Origin: Thalassobacillus devorans MSP14
Lineage (GTDB): Bacteria > Bacillota > Bacilli > Bacillales > Halobacillaceae
Length of the DNA: 64,000 nt
Assembly: GCF_000496835.1 (NCBI RefSeq)
Contig: NZ_KI543237.1
Span: forward strand, 452,364 to 516,363
Reading direction: 5' to 3'
Position numbers and translations under genes: made by a program. Positions 34,309-48,215 of the stretch are shown here, in pieces. Position 1 is the first letter of the stretch. Each line of letters opens with the position of its first letter. A model generated the notes under the pieces. It was not told where the DNA came from. It ran no database searches and saw only the letters and a list, made by a program, of their open reading frames with translations.

Positions 34309-36432
34309 CTACTCATTTGGAGAGGGGGCAACAGCTGCCCAATCCGAAACCGAATCACTGTCAGATGCCACATCCGTACGGATAATGGCTTCCCCTCGAT
34401 TCGCACGGATATCCCATCCACTGGCATAACCTTCATAAGCTACAAAATCCATCTCATTGCCCGCTTCATCCTTCAGGACAACCTGATCCCCGCTATTGCT
34501 GAGGGAAATGGACATGCCGCCCACAGCTGGAGAAAATCCAAATAGGTTACTGAACCCGGCTGCGTCTTTAGCGATAACCAGGTATTGGCCTGGTGCAATG
34601 AATGTACCGGATGGCAACGTAAAGGATTCGTAGTTATCCTGCAGGGAATACCCGCTCAAGTCCATATCAGCACTAGTTCCGTTATATAGTTCCACAAATT
34701 CTTCTTTGCTATCTGTTCCTGTTGTATCATAATACACTTCTGAAATCACAAGCTTTCCATCATTCCCACTAGAACCCCCGTCATAGGAAGTTCCATAGTT
34801 GAATACGACCCCCAATGGATCATGATCGGAAACACTCAATGGGGTGGTTGGGTCTGATGCAAGGGAAGCTGGAAAATCAGGATTGATCTTGGCGGAATTC
34901 ACCTTTGTTACTTGGTTTTGCAAACCGCCGCTGACCAACAAGTGGTCTAGAAATTGAGCCTTACCGGTGTAGATGTAACTGAAGCGATTTTCCTCCGGAA
35001 TATGATAAATCATGTTCGTCAGATTTGCATTGTTTTCCAGGATCGCTACAGGCTCTTCATCCCCGTAGGAATTCAAATCTCCTGTAACCATCACTTCCAT
35101 CTCGTTGGATTGTTCTTTTTCAGCTGCATCAGCTACATAAGTGGCTTGAGCACTCCGGCAAGCATCTGGTCCGCTTTTGGACATGAAATGGTTGTTGATA
35201 ACAGAGATCGTCACTCCGCTATCTGTTTTTACATGTAGCAGCAAAGGAGGACGGTCGAATAATAGATTTCCGGAATCGGCGCAACCGCCGTTGACCGTAG
35301 TTGTGGCATTCTCACCGATTTGTTCCACACCAACAACATTTACACCATCTTTCACCAAGTAGCCGACATCAATGCCCCGGCTGTCATTTCCTTCTTTTAA
35401 ATACGGGGTATAATTCGGTCCGCCATCGGCTTCAATTTTAGCGGCCAGGCTGGCAAGGACCTGTTTATTTTCCACTTCCTGTACAGCAAGAACATCGGGG
35501 TAACCAAGATTATTACGTATGGCAAGGGAGAGCTTGGCTGTTTTTGTGTCAAATGCTTCCTGCGTTACTGTGGTGCTGGAGTCTCCAGGAGTAACTTCTG
35601 AACCGGCAGCAAAATAATTCTCCACATTAAAAGTTTCCACCGTCAATGTACTGGAACTATCCGCAGCTAACGAATTCTCTGTATGCCCTTCATCTGAGAC
35701 ATTCAGTGTGCCGGAATTCCACTGTAATGTATAAGCCCCATAGTCATAATCCATTGGACCGATGGGGCTGCCGGTGATGGTATCGAACGTAGATGCTCCG
35801 CTTATATAATTACCTAGTTTGTCCCCCATCTTGAATAGAGGCGTCGTCGCGTCCTTTCGATCCACACGATTGGTTGTGGTTCCTGGTACTAAATAGGTCT
35901 CCTTATATTCATTACTCCCGGCCACGGCTGTCGCGTTTTTCACCATCACACGCATCCCCTCGAAGGATTCGAAGTCTTGCTTCGTCATGGTGGAAGTTAG
36001 TTCAATAGGAGCAGGAACAGAAGAAGAACCGACTACTTTTGCTCCGCTTGATGCTGCTATTTCAGTCAATTCATAGTATTCTTTTACCGTTCCTGTTTGC
36101 GTTACGACATCTCCCGGCTCGATGTTCCCTGGTCCATTCGAATGATAGACATAGATCCCCTCAGATGTAGCAGCATTCCCATCCTCACTGGTGTCCTGGA
36201 TCCAATAGCCGTTACTGTGCGTGGCGATGACCGTACCACATGTCGTCACCGTCTTCCCTGCATAAGGGGAGGTGTTTCCACTCCCTTGGATGTCATGGAT
36301 TTCGTAATCGACAGATTGCTCGACTCCGGAACAATCCACCGTAGCAGCAGCTGCGGTGCTTGCATTCATCCCAAAAAGCACAAAGCCGACGATGACAAAC
36401 ATTAGAAAACTTGTACTCCAGATTCTTCCCAT
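34309..36432 (-). CDS. Secreted nuclease: OB-fold, EEP nuclease and lamin-tail domains
   Basis: 707 residues. A signal peptide (1-30, ending STAAAA) leads into an OB-fold domain (about 32-135), an endonuclease/exonuclease/phosphatase domain (about 262-546) and a lamin-tail domain (about 560-695). Expected catalytic residues are visible: N269 in TFNVENY, E319 in QEVEN, H415 in NNHFMS, D452 and N454 in GDLNSYGDEEP, and D536-H537 in SDHDPLG. This resembles extracellular nucleases of the ExeM/YhcR type that digest DNA for nutrients or biofilm turnover. No LPXTG. AAAGGAGG precedes the ATG. Monocistronic. Confidence 0.88.
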   Translation of the reverse strand: MGRIWSTSFLMFVIVGFVLFGMNASTAAAATVDCSGVEQSVDYEIHDIQGSGNTSPYAGKTVTTCGTVIATHSNGYWIQDTSEDGNAATSEGIYVYHSNGPGNIEPGDVVTQTGTVKEYYELTEIAASSGAKVVGSSSVPAPIELTSTMTKQDFESFEGMRVMVKNATAVAGSNEYKETYLVPGTTTNRVDRKDATTPLFKMGDKLGNYISGASTFDTITGSPIGPMDYDYGAYTLQWNSGTLNVSDEGHTENSLAADSSSTLTVETFNVENYFAAGSEVTPGDSSTTVTQEAFDTKTAKLSLAIRNNLGYPDVLAVQEVENKQVLASLAAKIEADGGPNYTPYLKEGNDSRGIDVGYLVKDGVNVVGVEQIGENATTTVNGGCADSGNLLFDRPPLLLHVKTDSGVTISVINNHFMSKSGPDACRSAQATYVADAAEKEQSNEMEVMVTGDLNSYGDEEPVAILENNANLTNMIYHIPEENRFSYIYTGKAQFLDHLLVSGGLQNQVTKVNSAKINPDFPASLASDPTTPLSVSDHDPLGVVFNYGTSYDGGSSGNDGKLVISEVYYDTTGTDSKEEFVELYNGTSADMDLSGYSLQDNYESFTLPSGTFIAPGQYLVIAKDAAGFSNLFGFSPAVGGMSISLSNSGDQVVLKDEAGNEMDFVAYEGYASGWDIRANRGEAIIRTDVASDSDSVSDWAAVAPSPNE

Positions 36433-36801
36433 AAAATATTACCTCCTTTAATTCATAACCTATAGTTCTATGAAACCAGAAAAACATTAAGATAGCGTAA
36501 ACTGGGCATATATTCGCTGAATTCCCTGAATTAGGTCCAATGAATGCATAAAACATGGAAAATTTGGCAGGAATTTGCCCCCTTATAAGGAAAGATTAAG
36601 CCTCTCGGAGTGATAACAAATAGAAAATCAGAAAAAATTGTAAAATGCGTTAACCTAACATCATTGACATGTTATATGAATGTAAAAAAATAAGATTCTT
36701 TCTCAATTGGCCAGGCTCCCCAGCGGAATCCATCGTGCTTCGTTTTGAGAACTCCTTAGCTAAGCTGTCCGGCCATATATTGTATAAATGACTAAAAAAA
36801 A
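36433..36801. other. Intergenic region upstream of the nuclease gene
   Basis: About 370 bp of AT-rich sequence between two leftward genes. It must hold the nuclease promoter, but I see no convincing -35/-10 pair or operator, and no gene. Confidence 0.4.
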
Positions 36802-36840
36802 GAAGAAGTACCGAGATCGATAGTTGCTCGGTACTTCTTC
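36802..36840 (-). terminator. Terminator of lacZ
   Basis: GAAGAAGTACCGAG / CTCGGTACTTCTTC, a perfect 14-bp stem with an 11-nt loop, followed leftward by a run of T. It begins 11 bp after the lacZ stop. Confidence 0.92.
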
Positions 36841-36851
36841 CTTTTAAAATA

Positions 36852-40037
<3,186 letters not shown>

Positions 40038-40108
40038 TCACAGTATGAGCCACTTTCCGAATCTCACCTATTGCGTAACTCGTAAAATGATAGTAAACTG
40101 ATGTTAAC

Positions 40109-40150
40109 TTAATTATTTTAATTAATAAAGATACTTTAGATTATTATACT
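40109..40150 (+). promoter_or_regulatory. lacZ-galK control region: operator and galK promoter
   Basis: TTAATTA-TTT-TAATTAA (40109-40125) is a perfect dyad. A -10 box TATACT (40145-40150) lies 17 nt after a weak -35 (TTAATA, 40122-40127) that overlaps the dyad, so a bound ROK repressor would block galK and perhaps lacZ. A similar AT-rich dyad occurs at the sugar-binding protein promoter. Confidence 0.45.
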
Positions 40151-40199
40151 ATCTAATTTCTGAATTATCAATAATCAGTTAAAAAACAGGAGGTCTCAT

Positions 40200-41384
40200 A
40201 TGAAATCAGGAGTAAACCTCACCAAAGAATTTCAAACTATTTTTAATACCACCCAACCAATAAGAACATTCTTTGCTCCAGGGCGCATTAATCTAATAGG
40301 TGAACACACAGATTACAATGGGGGGCATGTTTTTCCGGCAGCCATTTCCTATGGCACCTATGCACTGGGAGCCAAACGAAATGATTCAAAGCTACGCTTA
40401 TATTCACTTAATTTTCCTGAAACAGGAATTATTGAGTGCGATCTATCTGAGTTAAACTACAATGAAGAACAAGAATGGGCAAACTACCCAAAAGGAATAT
40501 TCTCTTTGCTCACTAAAGAAGTAACTTTTTCTAAAGGTGCTGATATTCTATTTTACGGTAATATTCCTAACGGTGCCGGTTTATCTTCTTCGGCCTCAAT
40601 TGAACTTGCGACCAGTGCACTTATCAATGGCTTATATAACATTATGGTAGATCGGATTGATATGATTAAACTTGGGCAAAAAGTTGAAAACACTTATATT
40701 GGTGTTAATAGTGGGATTATGGATCAATTTTCTATAGGACTAGGTAAACAGGAACACGCTATTCTATTGAACTGTGACTCTCTTCAATACCAATATGCCC
40801 CTTTAAGATTAACTGATCACGTTATTATAATCATTAACACTAATAAGAAACGTTCTTTAACTGGCACTCAATATAATAACCGAAGAAAGGAATGCGAAAG
40901 AGCTCTACTGGATTTACAAAAAAAACTAAACATTCATAGTTTAGGGGAGCTCTCAAAAGAAGTATTTGAACATAATAAACATCTAATCACTAACGTAGTG
41001 GATAAAAAACGTGCGAAACATGTTGTTTATGAAAATGCTCGTACATTAGAAGCTTTTGACAATTTACAGAAAGGAGACCTACATGCCTTCGGACAATTAC
41101 TTAATACATCTCACGTTTCGTTACGGGATGATTATGAAGTAACAGGAAAAGAACTTGACGTAATCGTGGAAACCGCTTGGAAACAAGAAGGTGTATTAGG
41201 AGCTCGCATGACAGGTGCAGGTTTCGGCGGATGTGCAATAGCTCTTGTCGAAAAAGAGCACCTAGAAGCATTCAAAAAAAATGTGAATAATACTTATGTA
41301 GAAAAAGTTGGTTATGAAGCTACGTTCTACAATCCGAAAATCGGCGATAATATAAAGGAAATCTCTGAAGGAGTGTTGATATGA
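40200..41384 (+). CDS. galK: Galactokinase
   Basis: 394 residues of the GHMP kinase family: galactose signature [16 protein letters not shown] near residue 28, ATP motif [11 protein letters not shown], and the C-terminal [11 protein letters not shown]. It phosphorylates galactose to galactose-1-phosphate, first Leloir step. AGGAGG lies 6 nt before the ATG. The stop overlaps the galE start by 4 nt (ATGA), so galKETM is one translationally coupled operon, divergent from lacZ. Confidence 0.96.
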   Translation: MKSGVNLTKEFQTIFNTTQPIRTFFAPGRINLIGEHTDYNGGHVFPAAISYGTYALGAKRNDSKLRLYSLNFPETGIIECDLSELNYNEEQEWANYPKGIFSLLTKEVTFSKGADILFYGNIPNGAGLSSSASIELATSALINGLYNIMVDRIDMIKLGQKVENTYIGVNSGIMDQFSIGLGKQEHAILLNCDSLQYQYAPLRLTDHVIIIINTNKKRSLTGTQYNNRRKECERALLDLQKKLNIHSLGELSKEVFEHNKHLITNVVDKKRAKHVVYENARTLEAFDNLQKGDLHAFGQLLNTSHVSLRDDYEVTGKELDVIVETAWKQEGVLGARMTGAGFGGCAIALVEKEHLEAFKKNVNNTYVEKVGYEATFYNPKIGDNIKEISEGVLI

Positions 41385-42382
41385 GCATACTCATCTTAGG
41401 TGGGGCTGGTTACATCGGCTCACACGCTGTCCATCAATTAATTGATCAGGGAGAACAAGTGGTTGTCATTGACAATTTAGAAACTGGACATAGAGCCGCC
41501 CTCCACCCTCAAGCGAACTTTTACGAAGGAGATATCCGGGATATAGAATTTCTACGCTCTGTTTTTGCTAAAGAGTCAATTGAAGCAATTATTCATTTTG
41601 CTGCAAATTCACTCGTTGGAGAATCGATGGAAAAGCCACTCAAATATTTTGATAATAATGTTTATGGAACACAAGTATTGCTACAGGCCATGGTGGAAGC
41701 AGAGGTGAAATATATTATCTTCTCATCCACTGCTGCGACATATGGAGAACCTCAAGATGTGCCTATTAAAGAAACAGCGCCTACTGACCCGACAAATACG
41801 TATGGAGAAACTAAACTTACAATGGAAAAAATGATGAAATGGACGGAGAAGGCTCACGGAATCAAATACGTTTCCTTACGTTATTTCAATGTAGCTGGGG
41901 CAAAGGAGAGTTCTGAAATAGGTGAAGATCATCGTCCTGAATCACACTTGGTTCCAATTATTTTACAAACTGCTTTAGGCCAAAGAGAGTTTATTACTAT
42001 TTTTGGCGAGGATTATAATACGAGTGATGGCACTTGTGTACGTGATTATGTCCATGTTGAAGATTTAATTGACGCTCACATTCTGGCAATAAAGTATCTA
42101 AAGAGCGGTGGAGATAGTGACGTTTTCAACCTAGGAAGCAATAAAGGTTTTTCTGTGAGAGAAATGATCAATACAGCCCGTAAAACAACAGGAAAGGTAA
42201 TTCCTGCAAAGATAGGAGAACGTCGAATTGGTGATTCAAGCACATTGATTGCAAGTTCTGAAAAAGCAAAGCGAATTCTTGGCTGGGACCCTAAAAAAAC
42301 CTCAATCTCAAAAATATTTGAGGATGCTTGGAACTGGCATTCTTCGCATCCATTAGGGTATGGAAGGAAGGATTTCTCATGA
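41381..42382 (+). CDS. galE: UDP-glucose 4-epimerase
   Basis: 333 residues, extended SDR: NAD motif GGAGYIGSH at the N-terminus, SSTAATYG, and catalytic Y141 with K145 in YGETK. It interconverts UDP-galactose and UDP-glucose for the Leloir pathway. Overlaps galK and galT by 4 nt each. Confidence 0.96.
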   Translation: MSILILGGAGYIGSHAVHQLIDQGEQVVVIDNLETGHRAALHPQANFYEGDIRDIEFLRSVFAKESIEAIIHFAANSLVGESMEKPLKYFDNNVYGTQVLLQAMVEAEVKYIIFSSTAATYGEPQDVPIKETAPTDPTNTYGETKLTMEKMMKWTEKAHGIKYVSLRYFNVAGAKESSEIGEDHRPESHLVPIILQTALGQREFITIFGEDYNTSDGTCVRDYVHVEDLIDAHILAIKYLKSGGDSDVFNLGSNKGFSVREMINTARKTTGKVIPAKIGERRIGDSSTLIASSEKAKRILGWDPKKTSISKIFEDAWNWHSSHPLGYGRKDFS

Positions 42383-43857
42383 TTTATCAACATATTGAAG
42401 GGCTGATTAAGAAAGCATTAAGTATGGAGTTGATAAAAGCTTCAGATGTTAACTATGTACGGAACCAATTAATGGGACTGTTAAGTCTAAAGTCATTTCC
42501 AGAAAAAATAGATAATCCCAGCACGGGTTCAATTCCTCATATACTAGAAAATATTATTGCTGATGCAATCGAAATCGGCCTTATTGAAAACATTTTTGAT
42601 GAGAAAGAAATTTTATCAGCAAACATAATGAATTGTTTTATTGCTAGACCCTCAGTCATAAATGAAGAGTTTTATGATAGATATACCCAATCACCTCGTT
42701 TAGCAACGAATTACTTTTACAATCTAAGTAAAAATAGTAACTATATTCATATAAATCGTATTTCAAAAAATATTTCTTATAAAACGGAAACACAGTATGG
42801 AGAAATGGATATTACTATCAATTTATCAAAACCCGAAAAAGACCCTGTTCAAATTAAACGAGAAAGAGAGGTAAAGCAAAAGCTAAGCTACCCAAAATGC
42901 GTCCTTTGCAAAGAAAATGAAGGATACCTAGGAAGAACAGGATACCCGGCAAGAGCTAATCACCGAATTATTAAAGTACCTATTCTAGGCGAGAATTGGT
43001 ACTTACAATATTCCCCGTATGTTTATTATAACGAGCATAGTATTCTATTTTTTGAAGAGCATCGCAACATGAAGATTGATAAAACAACATTTGAAAGGCT
43101 TCTTGTATTTACCGATAAATTTCCGCATTATTTTATCGGTTCTAATGCTGATTTGCCGATCGTTGGTGGCTCTATCCTAAATCATGATCATTATCAAAGT
43201 GGAAAGTTTGAATTTGCAATCACAAAAGCCAAAACTGACTTTTATTTTAAACTAAGAGCATTCCCTAAAATAGATTGCTCTGTTTTAGAGTGGCCAATGT
43301 CCGTTCTTCGTCTCAAAGGTACAAAACTTTCAGATCTAGTAAATGCTGCCAATCACGTTTTAAACACCTGGAAGAATTACTCAGATCCACTTTCTGATAT
43401 CTCCGCATTTACAGATAACGTACCACATAATACGATAACTCCAATTGCTAGGCAGAAGAATGGCGAATACGAGCTTGACCTTGTTCTGCGTAATAACCGC
43501 ACATCAGAGGAACATCCTTCAGGGATTTTTCATCCACACGCTGACGTGCATCATATTAAAAAAGAAAATATAGGTTTAATAGAAGTAATGGGATTAGCTA
43601 TATTGCCTCCGAGATTAAAAACTGAGCTTTTAGAAGTTAAAAAATATTTACAGGGAAAAGGAAATAATATTCCAGATTACCATCAAAAATGGGCTGAACA
43701 ATTAAAAGATAAGTATAATACGATTCACAGTGAAGAAGAAGCAAAAAATATCATACAGAAAGAACTGGGAAATAAATTTATAAAAGCACTAGAAGATGCT
43801 GGAGTATTAAAAAATCGTGCTGCTTTCAATAGATTTATTAACAAATTAAATGAATAG
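42379..43857 (+). CDS. galT: Galactose-1-phosphate uridylyltransferase, Firmicute type
   Basis: 492 residues from ATG 42379, which overlaps the galE stop (ATGA) and follows GGAAGGA; a longer frame opens 51 nt earlier inside galE. This is the long GalT_2 class of Firmicutes and not the HxH HIT-type of E. coli: RARTGYPAR-like [31 protein letters not shown] with the nucleotide-accepting His, and [20 protein letters not shown]. It makes UDP-galactose and glucose-1-phosphate. Confidence 0.94.
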   Translation: MIYQHIEGLIKKALSMELIKASDVNYVRNQLMGLLSLKSFPEKIDNPSTGSIPHILENIIADAIEIGLIENIFDEKEILSANIMNCFIARPSVINEEFYDRYTQSPRLATNYFYNLSKNSNYIHINRISKNISYKTETQYGEMDITINLSKPEKDPVQIKREREVKQKLSYPKCVLCKENEGYLGRTGYPARANHRIIKVPILGENWYLQYSPYVYYNEHSILFFEEHRNMKIDKTTFERLLVFTDKFPHYFIGSNADLPIVGGSILNHDHYQSGKFEFAITKAKTDFYFKLRAFPKIDCSVLEWPMSVLRLKGTKLSDLVNAANHVLNTWKNYSDPLSDISAFTDNVPHNTITPIARQKNGEYELDLVLRNNRTSEEHPSGIFHPHADVHHIKKENIGLIEVMGLAILPPRLKTELLEVKKYLQGKGNNIPDYHQKWAEQLKDKYNTIHSEEEAKNIIQKELGNKFIKALEDAGVLKNRAAFNRFINKLNE

Positions 43858-43870
43858 GCGGACATAAATT

Positions 43871-44905
43871 ATGAATATAAGTAGAAATGAAGTGTTTAAG
43901 AACTGGAATGAATACACTTTAACAAATAATAAGGGGATGTCTGTAAGTGTATTAAATTACGGCGGTATTATTACTAAGATCATCGTCCCTGATCAAAACG
44001 GCAATTTTGAAAATATAGTTCTGGGGTATAAAAACTATAAAAATTATGAAACCAACCCCGATTATTTAGGAGCTATTATAGGGAGGATTGCAGGAAGAGT
44101 GCAAAATGCTTCTTTTAATTTAAATGGGGATACATACCGGCTGGAGACCAATGATGGAAAAAATCACTTGCATGGTGGTAGCAGAGGCCTACACCAAGTA
44201 GTTTGGAACGTCACTACATTTAGCACAGATGAGAAAGTCGGCTTAACTCTGACTTATCAAAGCGAAGATAATGAAGGAGGTTATCCTGGTAATCTAAAAA
44301 TAATGGTTACTTATACTTTAACTAACAACAATCAGTTGCTTCTAAACTACACGGCTTCAAGTGATAAAACGACACCAATAGCATTAACGAATCATACTTA
44401 CCTTAACTTGAGCGGCAATTTAAAAAATACTGTAGATAATCATTTTGTAACCATAGATAGTAGTAATTATATAGAATTGAACGAAGAATTGATCCCGACT
44501 GGAAACTTAATTAGCGTCAATAATTCCCCGTTTGATTTTCGAACAAGTCGCATGCTTGGTGAGGGATTCAATCAACATTTTCTCCAAAACAGCATAGTTG
44601 GTGGAGGTTATGATCACTATTTTGTTTTTGACGACATTTCAAATAAAGAAAAAGTGGTCATGAATGAAGCTAATAGTGGGCGTGTACTCAAAATAAAAAC
44701 GAACCAACCTGGGATGGTATTGTATACAGCTAATAATCTAGAGGAAGGTCAGGAATTAAGAGAAAAAATATCTGAAAAGCATCTTGGGGTTTGCTTCGAA
44801 ACACAAGCTCCCCCTGCATCTTTACACGATGAATCTTTACCCAGTCTCATACTAAACGCCGGAGAGGTTTACACTCATCAAACTATTATGGAATTTAGTA
44901 TATAA
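43871..44905 (+). CDS. galM: Aldose 1-epimerase (galactose mutarotase)
   Basis: 344 residues. The family fold is shown by NYGGIITKIIVPD, GAIIGRIAGRV, catalytic His in NHLHGG and LTNHTYLNL, and the Glu in CFETQAPP. It converts beta-galactose from LacZ to the alpha anomer used by GalK. Last gene of galKETM, 13 nt after galT, and followed by a strong terminator. Confidence 0.95.
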   Translation: MNISRNEVFKNWNEYTLTNNKGMSVSVLNYGGIITKIIVPDQNGNFENIVLGYKNYKNYETNPDYLGAIIGRIAGRVQNASFNLNGDTYRLETNDGKNHLHGGSRGLHQVVWNVTTFSTDEKVGLTLTYQSEDNEGGYPGNLKIMVTYTLTNNNQLLLNYTASSDKTTPIALTNHTYLNLSGNLKNTVDNHFVTIDSSNYIELNEELIPTGNLISVNNSPFDFRTSRMLGEGFNQHFLQNSIVGGGYDHYFVFDDISNKEKVVMNEANSGRVLKIKTNQPGMVLYTANNLEEGQELREKISEKHLGVCFETQAPPASLHDESLPSLILNAGEVYTHQTIMEFSI

Positions 44906-44910
44906 TAGTA

Positions 44911-44962
44911 AAGGAACAAAAAAAGTTAATCAAATTGTTAGATTAACTTCTTTTTGTTCCTT
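44911..44962 (+). terminator. Terminator of galKETM
   Basis: A ~21-bp stem (AAGGAACAAAAAAAGTTAATC with GATTAACTTCTTTTTGTTCC, one mismatch) followed by TTTTTATT. The rest of the gap to the ROK gene shows nothing. Confidence 0.92.
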
Positions 44963-45173
44963 TTTATTCGAGAAAACGGGAGTGAGTCCTTTAGTCAAAG
45001 TTGGAAAAACTAGCTGCAAGTTACCAGAACATATCAATAAATAAAAAGCAAAATCTGATGAAAAACAGTTAAGTTTCCATGGGTTTCCTTTCGATTCTTT
45101 AGTGAGGATTGTAACGAGAAAGTTACATTGAATATTTAAAATCGATTATTTAAATTCGAGAATCATACTATAT

Positions 45174-46334
45174 CTAGTATTCAAATAGTTCTACTAACAA
45201 TAAAGAAACAGCTCCAAGTAATGTCGCATTATCCCCCAGACCCGAGACAGTCACGTCTGTATTTTTCGCTTCTTCTGAAAGCGCTCTTTCTTTAATCGTA
45301 CTACATATTTCAGGGTAAAGGAATTCTTTACTCTTCATAACGCCCCCTCCCAACACGATCCTATTCGGATTTAGTAGATGGATTAGGTTTGTTAGACCAA
45401 TACCAATGGTTTTACCAGTGTCATTCAAAAATTGAATAGCTTCCCTATTGTCCCCTTTAGCCAGTTCATATATTTCTTCTCCACTCAACTTTTCCCGCAA
45501 ACTAAATTGCTTTTTAAACCTAGCTTCAATAGCCTCTCCACTTACAAATGTTTGCAAGCACCCAAAGTTACCGCATTCACATTTTTGCCCATGTAAATCA
45601 ATAGTCATATGACCTAATTCTCCGGCGATATCTTGTGCGCCATGGTATAACTTTCCATTTAAAATGACGCCTGCGCCAACGCCAGTACCAAAATTAACAG
45701 CAACCATACTATCTACATCACTATTGCCACCAAACCACGATTCTCCAAGTGCCATAGCACGAGCATCGTTTTCTACTTTAACAGTAAGGTGGAAGGTTTC
45801 TTCTAACGTCTTTTTAATCGGAATGTCTTTTAAATCTAAATTAGGAGCTATTAAAGAAATCCCACTATCTACTTGAACAACTCCATGCATAGCTATTCCT
45901 ATTCCTATGATTTTTTGTTGAATTACATCAGTTGTGTCGATTATGGCACCTATACTTTCTTTTAATATAGAAAGGAATTTTTCATTTGTTAATGGTTTGG
46001 GTATGGCATACGATGATTGTTCAAAAATTTGGCCTGTTAGGTCAGTCAACACACAGTCTACCGCTTCAGGCCCCGCATCTACTCCTATTACATAGAATGC
46101 CTGGCTGTTAATATGAAGCATTGTAGGCTTACGTCCGCCATTAGACTCACCTAGCTTACTTTCTCTTACTAACCCCTCTTCCATCAGTTCCCTTACGATG
46201 CTGCTTACCGTTGGAGGAGTTAGTTTTGTCTCCTTCGCAATTTGAGCTCTAGATATAGGTTCAGACGTTCGGATTTTATTTAAAACAATTGATTTATTTA
46301 CTGATTTCATTAATTCAAACGAACCACGTTGCAT
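45174..46334 (-). CDS. ROK-family transcriptional repressor (XylR/NagC type)
   Basis: 386 residues from ATG 46334 (GGAGG 8 nt before). A winged HTH (about 10-65; ISRAQIAKETKLTPPTVSSI) precedes a ROK sugar domain with VGVDAGPEAVDC-like phosphate loop, VENDARAMALGES and zinc motif CECGNFGCLQ. The phosphate loop departs from DxGGT, as in non-catalytic ROK repressors. Located after the sugar ABC genes and beside galKETM, so it probably controls lacZ, gal and the importer. The inducer is not readable. Confidence 0.87.
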   Translation of the reverse strand: MQRGSFELMKSVNKSIVLNKIRTSEPISRAQIAKETKLTPPTVSSIVRELMEEGLVRESKLGESNGGRKPTMLHINSQAFYVIGVDAGPEAVDCVLTDLTGQIFEQSSYAIPKPLTNEKFLSILKESIGAIIDTTDVIQQKIIGIGIAMHGVVQVDSGISLIAPNLDLKDIPIKKTLEETFHLTVKVENDARAMALGESWFGGNSDVDSMVAVNFGTGVGAGVILNGKLYHGAQDIAGELGHMTIDLHGQKCECGNFGCLQTFVSGEAIEARFKKQFSLREKLSGEEIYELAKGDNREAIQFLNDTGKTIGIGLTNLIHLLNPNRIVLGGGVMKSKEFLYPEICSTIKERALSEEAKNTDVTVSGLGDNATLLGAVSLLLVELFEY

Positions 46335-46428
46335 GGAAAAGCCTCCATTAATCTCATTTAACAAACATTTATTATAAGTAACTTATATATTTCAATTATA
46401 TATGAAAAAGTCTATAAAACACACATAA

Positions 46429-47256
46429 TTAACCCTTTACTGAACCGGACATCCCTTCCACAAAGTATTTTTGTAGAAAGAAGAAGACTAAAGCAGTTGG
46501 TATTGTTCCAATTACAATTGCTGTGTAAATAATACCAAAATCCGGCGAATATCCTGACCCTAGGTTCGAAATCAACAATGGGATTGTCTGAACGTCTGGA
46601 GATTGTAATATGACCAATGGCCATAAGAAATTGTTCCAGTTATTCATGAAAGAGATAATTCCAGCAGCTGCAAAAGTATTTTTCATTGAAGGCATATAAA
46701 TGTGGATGAATATCCCAAGTTCACTTAAGCCATCTATCCTTCCAGCTTCAATTAACTCCCTAGTAAACATTTTTGTATTTTGCCTAAATAAGAATACAAA
46801 AAATGCTGTGGTAACATAAGGTAAAATAACCGCAAACAAAGTATTAATTCCAAGAAAGGGGATCGTTTGAGATACTCCCCCAAAAAACCTAAACAATGGT
46901 ACCATTAAAGCTGCAAACGGTATCATCAATGAAAGTAGTAAAATATTAAAGACAATGTCTTTTCCTTTACTTCTATATATTTCAAATCCGTAACCTGCAA
47001 GAGATGAAACAATTAGGCATAGTATTGTCGCTACAATAGCAATAAAAAACGAGTTATACAATGCCGATCCAACATTGTAGTTTTCAAATAAACTTTTCAA
47101 GTTCTCAATTAAATGTGTACCTGGTAGCAGCCGACCGTTTGAAACATCAACCGATTTATTAGTCATACTTATTAACATCCACAAAAATGGGAAGAGTGAA
47201 ACTAGTGTCGCTATGCTTAAAATGAAATAAGTTGAAAATAACTTTAATTTATTCAA
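46429..47256 (-). CDS. Sugar ABC transporter permease (MalG/LacG type)
   Basis: 275 residues, six membrane helices, with the EAA loop near EAGRIDGLSELGIFIHIYMP. CUT1 family. It pairs with the other permease, overlapping its stop by 4 nt. No ATPase gene is present, so a shared MsmX-type ATPase encoded elsewhere must energise it. Probable beta-galactoside importer by context. Confidence 0.88.
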   Translation of the reverse strand: MNKLKLFSTYFILSIATLVSLFPFLWMLISMTNKSVDVSNGRLLPGTHLIENLKSLFENYNVGSALYNSFFIAIVATILCLIVSSLAGYGFEIYRSKGKDIVFNILLLSLMIPFAALMVPLFRFFGGVSQTIPFLGINTLFAVILPYVTTAFFVFLFRQNTKMFTRELIEAGRIDGLSELGIFIHIYMPSMKNTFAAAGIISFMNNWNNFLWPLVILQSPDVQTIPLLISNLGSGYSPDFGIIYTAIVIGTIPTALVFFFLQKYFVEGMSGSVKG

Positions 47257-48125
47257 TCTCTTTCACCTCCCAGTTTGAATTGAATTATAGAAAAGATAAC
47301 CGTCAAGACAACAATGATAAACGAAACTGCTGCTGCATATCCAAAGTCTGGTGTATACTCAAAAGAAAGATTGTAAATATATTGTGAAATAGTCAATGTT
47401 TCATTTCCGGGTCCACCCATTGTGATGTTCATTGGTTCATCAAATAATTGAAGCGTTCCAATAGTGGATGTAATTGCCGTAAATAGGATTATAGGCTTTA
47501 ACATCGGAATCGTAATATAAAAAAACTGCTGTACTACATTTGCCCCATCTATTCTGGCTGCTTCATAAACAGAATGATCAACGTTTTGTAGACCTGCTAG
47601 ATAAAATATCATATTGTAACCAGTCCAACGCCAAGTTATCGCAATTATAATGACGACCTTGGCCCAAAAAGGGTCCATCAACCACTCGATTGGTTCAGAA
47701 ATTATAGATATAGATAACAGAAATTCATTGACTAACCCGTCAGTAGAAAACAAATATTTAAATATGACGGAGTAAGCAACCAGCGAAATAACACTAGGTA
47801 AAAAAATAGCCGTCCGGAAAAAACCTTTAAACTTTAAATTTGGGCTATTTAATAGCACGGAAAAAAACATAGCTATTATAATCATTAATGGTACTTGGAA
47901 GATTAAGTAGATAAAAGTATTCCTGATTGCGATCAATGCCACTGGGTCATTAAATAATCGTATATAATTATCTAGTCCAACAAACTGCAAGCTTGCTCCC
48001 ATACCTGATTTAAAGGAGAGTATAAAAGCTTGTAACATAGGATAGAAGTAAAATAAAGATATCAAAATAGTAGCTAAAAGTATAAAAATCCAGCCGATCA
48101 GACTTTTGCTTACCCTTAGGTTCAT
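47253..48125 (-). CDS. Sugar ABC transporter permease (MalF/LacF type)
   Basis: 290 residues from ATG 48125 (GGAG 8 nt before; a longer frame opens at 48149). Six membrane helices and the EAA motif EAARIDGANVVQQFFYITIP, CUT1 type. Forms the channel with the MalG-type permease. Confidence 0.88.
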   Translation of the reverse strand: MNLRVSKSLIGWIFILLATILISLFYFYPMLQAFILSFKSGMGASLQFVGLDNYIRLFNDPVALIAIRNTFIYLIFQVPLMIIIAMFFSVLLNSPNLKFKGFFRTAIFLPSVISLVAYSVIFKYLFSTDGLVNEFLLSISIISEPIEWLMDPFWAKVVIIIAITWRWTGYNMIFYLAGLQNVDHSVYEAARIDGANVVQQFFYITIPMLKPIILFTAITSTIGTLQLFDEPMNITMGGPGNETLTISQYIYNLSFEYTPDFGYAAAVSFIIVVLTVIFSIIQFKLGGERD

Positions 48126-48215
48126 TTTCCCCACTCCAAACAATTGCATTTAAATAGGCCTTGAGCATCGCTCTTAATTATTTTTCTGATGCCCCAGGCC
48201 CTTTTTTCGAATATA

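Noticed and set aside
36640-36660. TTAACG and TTTACA words before the nuclease gene as a PhoP box
   Set aside because: Spacing between the words is 3 nt where 4-6 is expected, only two words are present, and they lie over 200 bp from the start.
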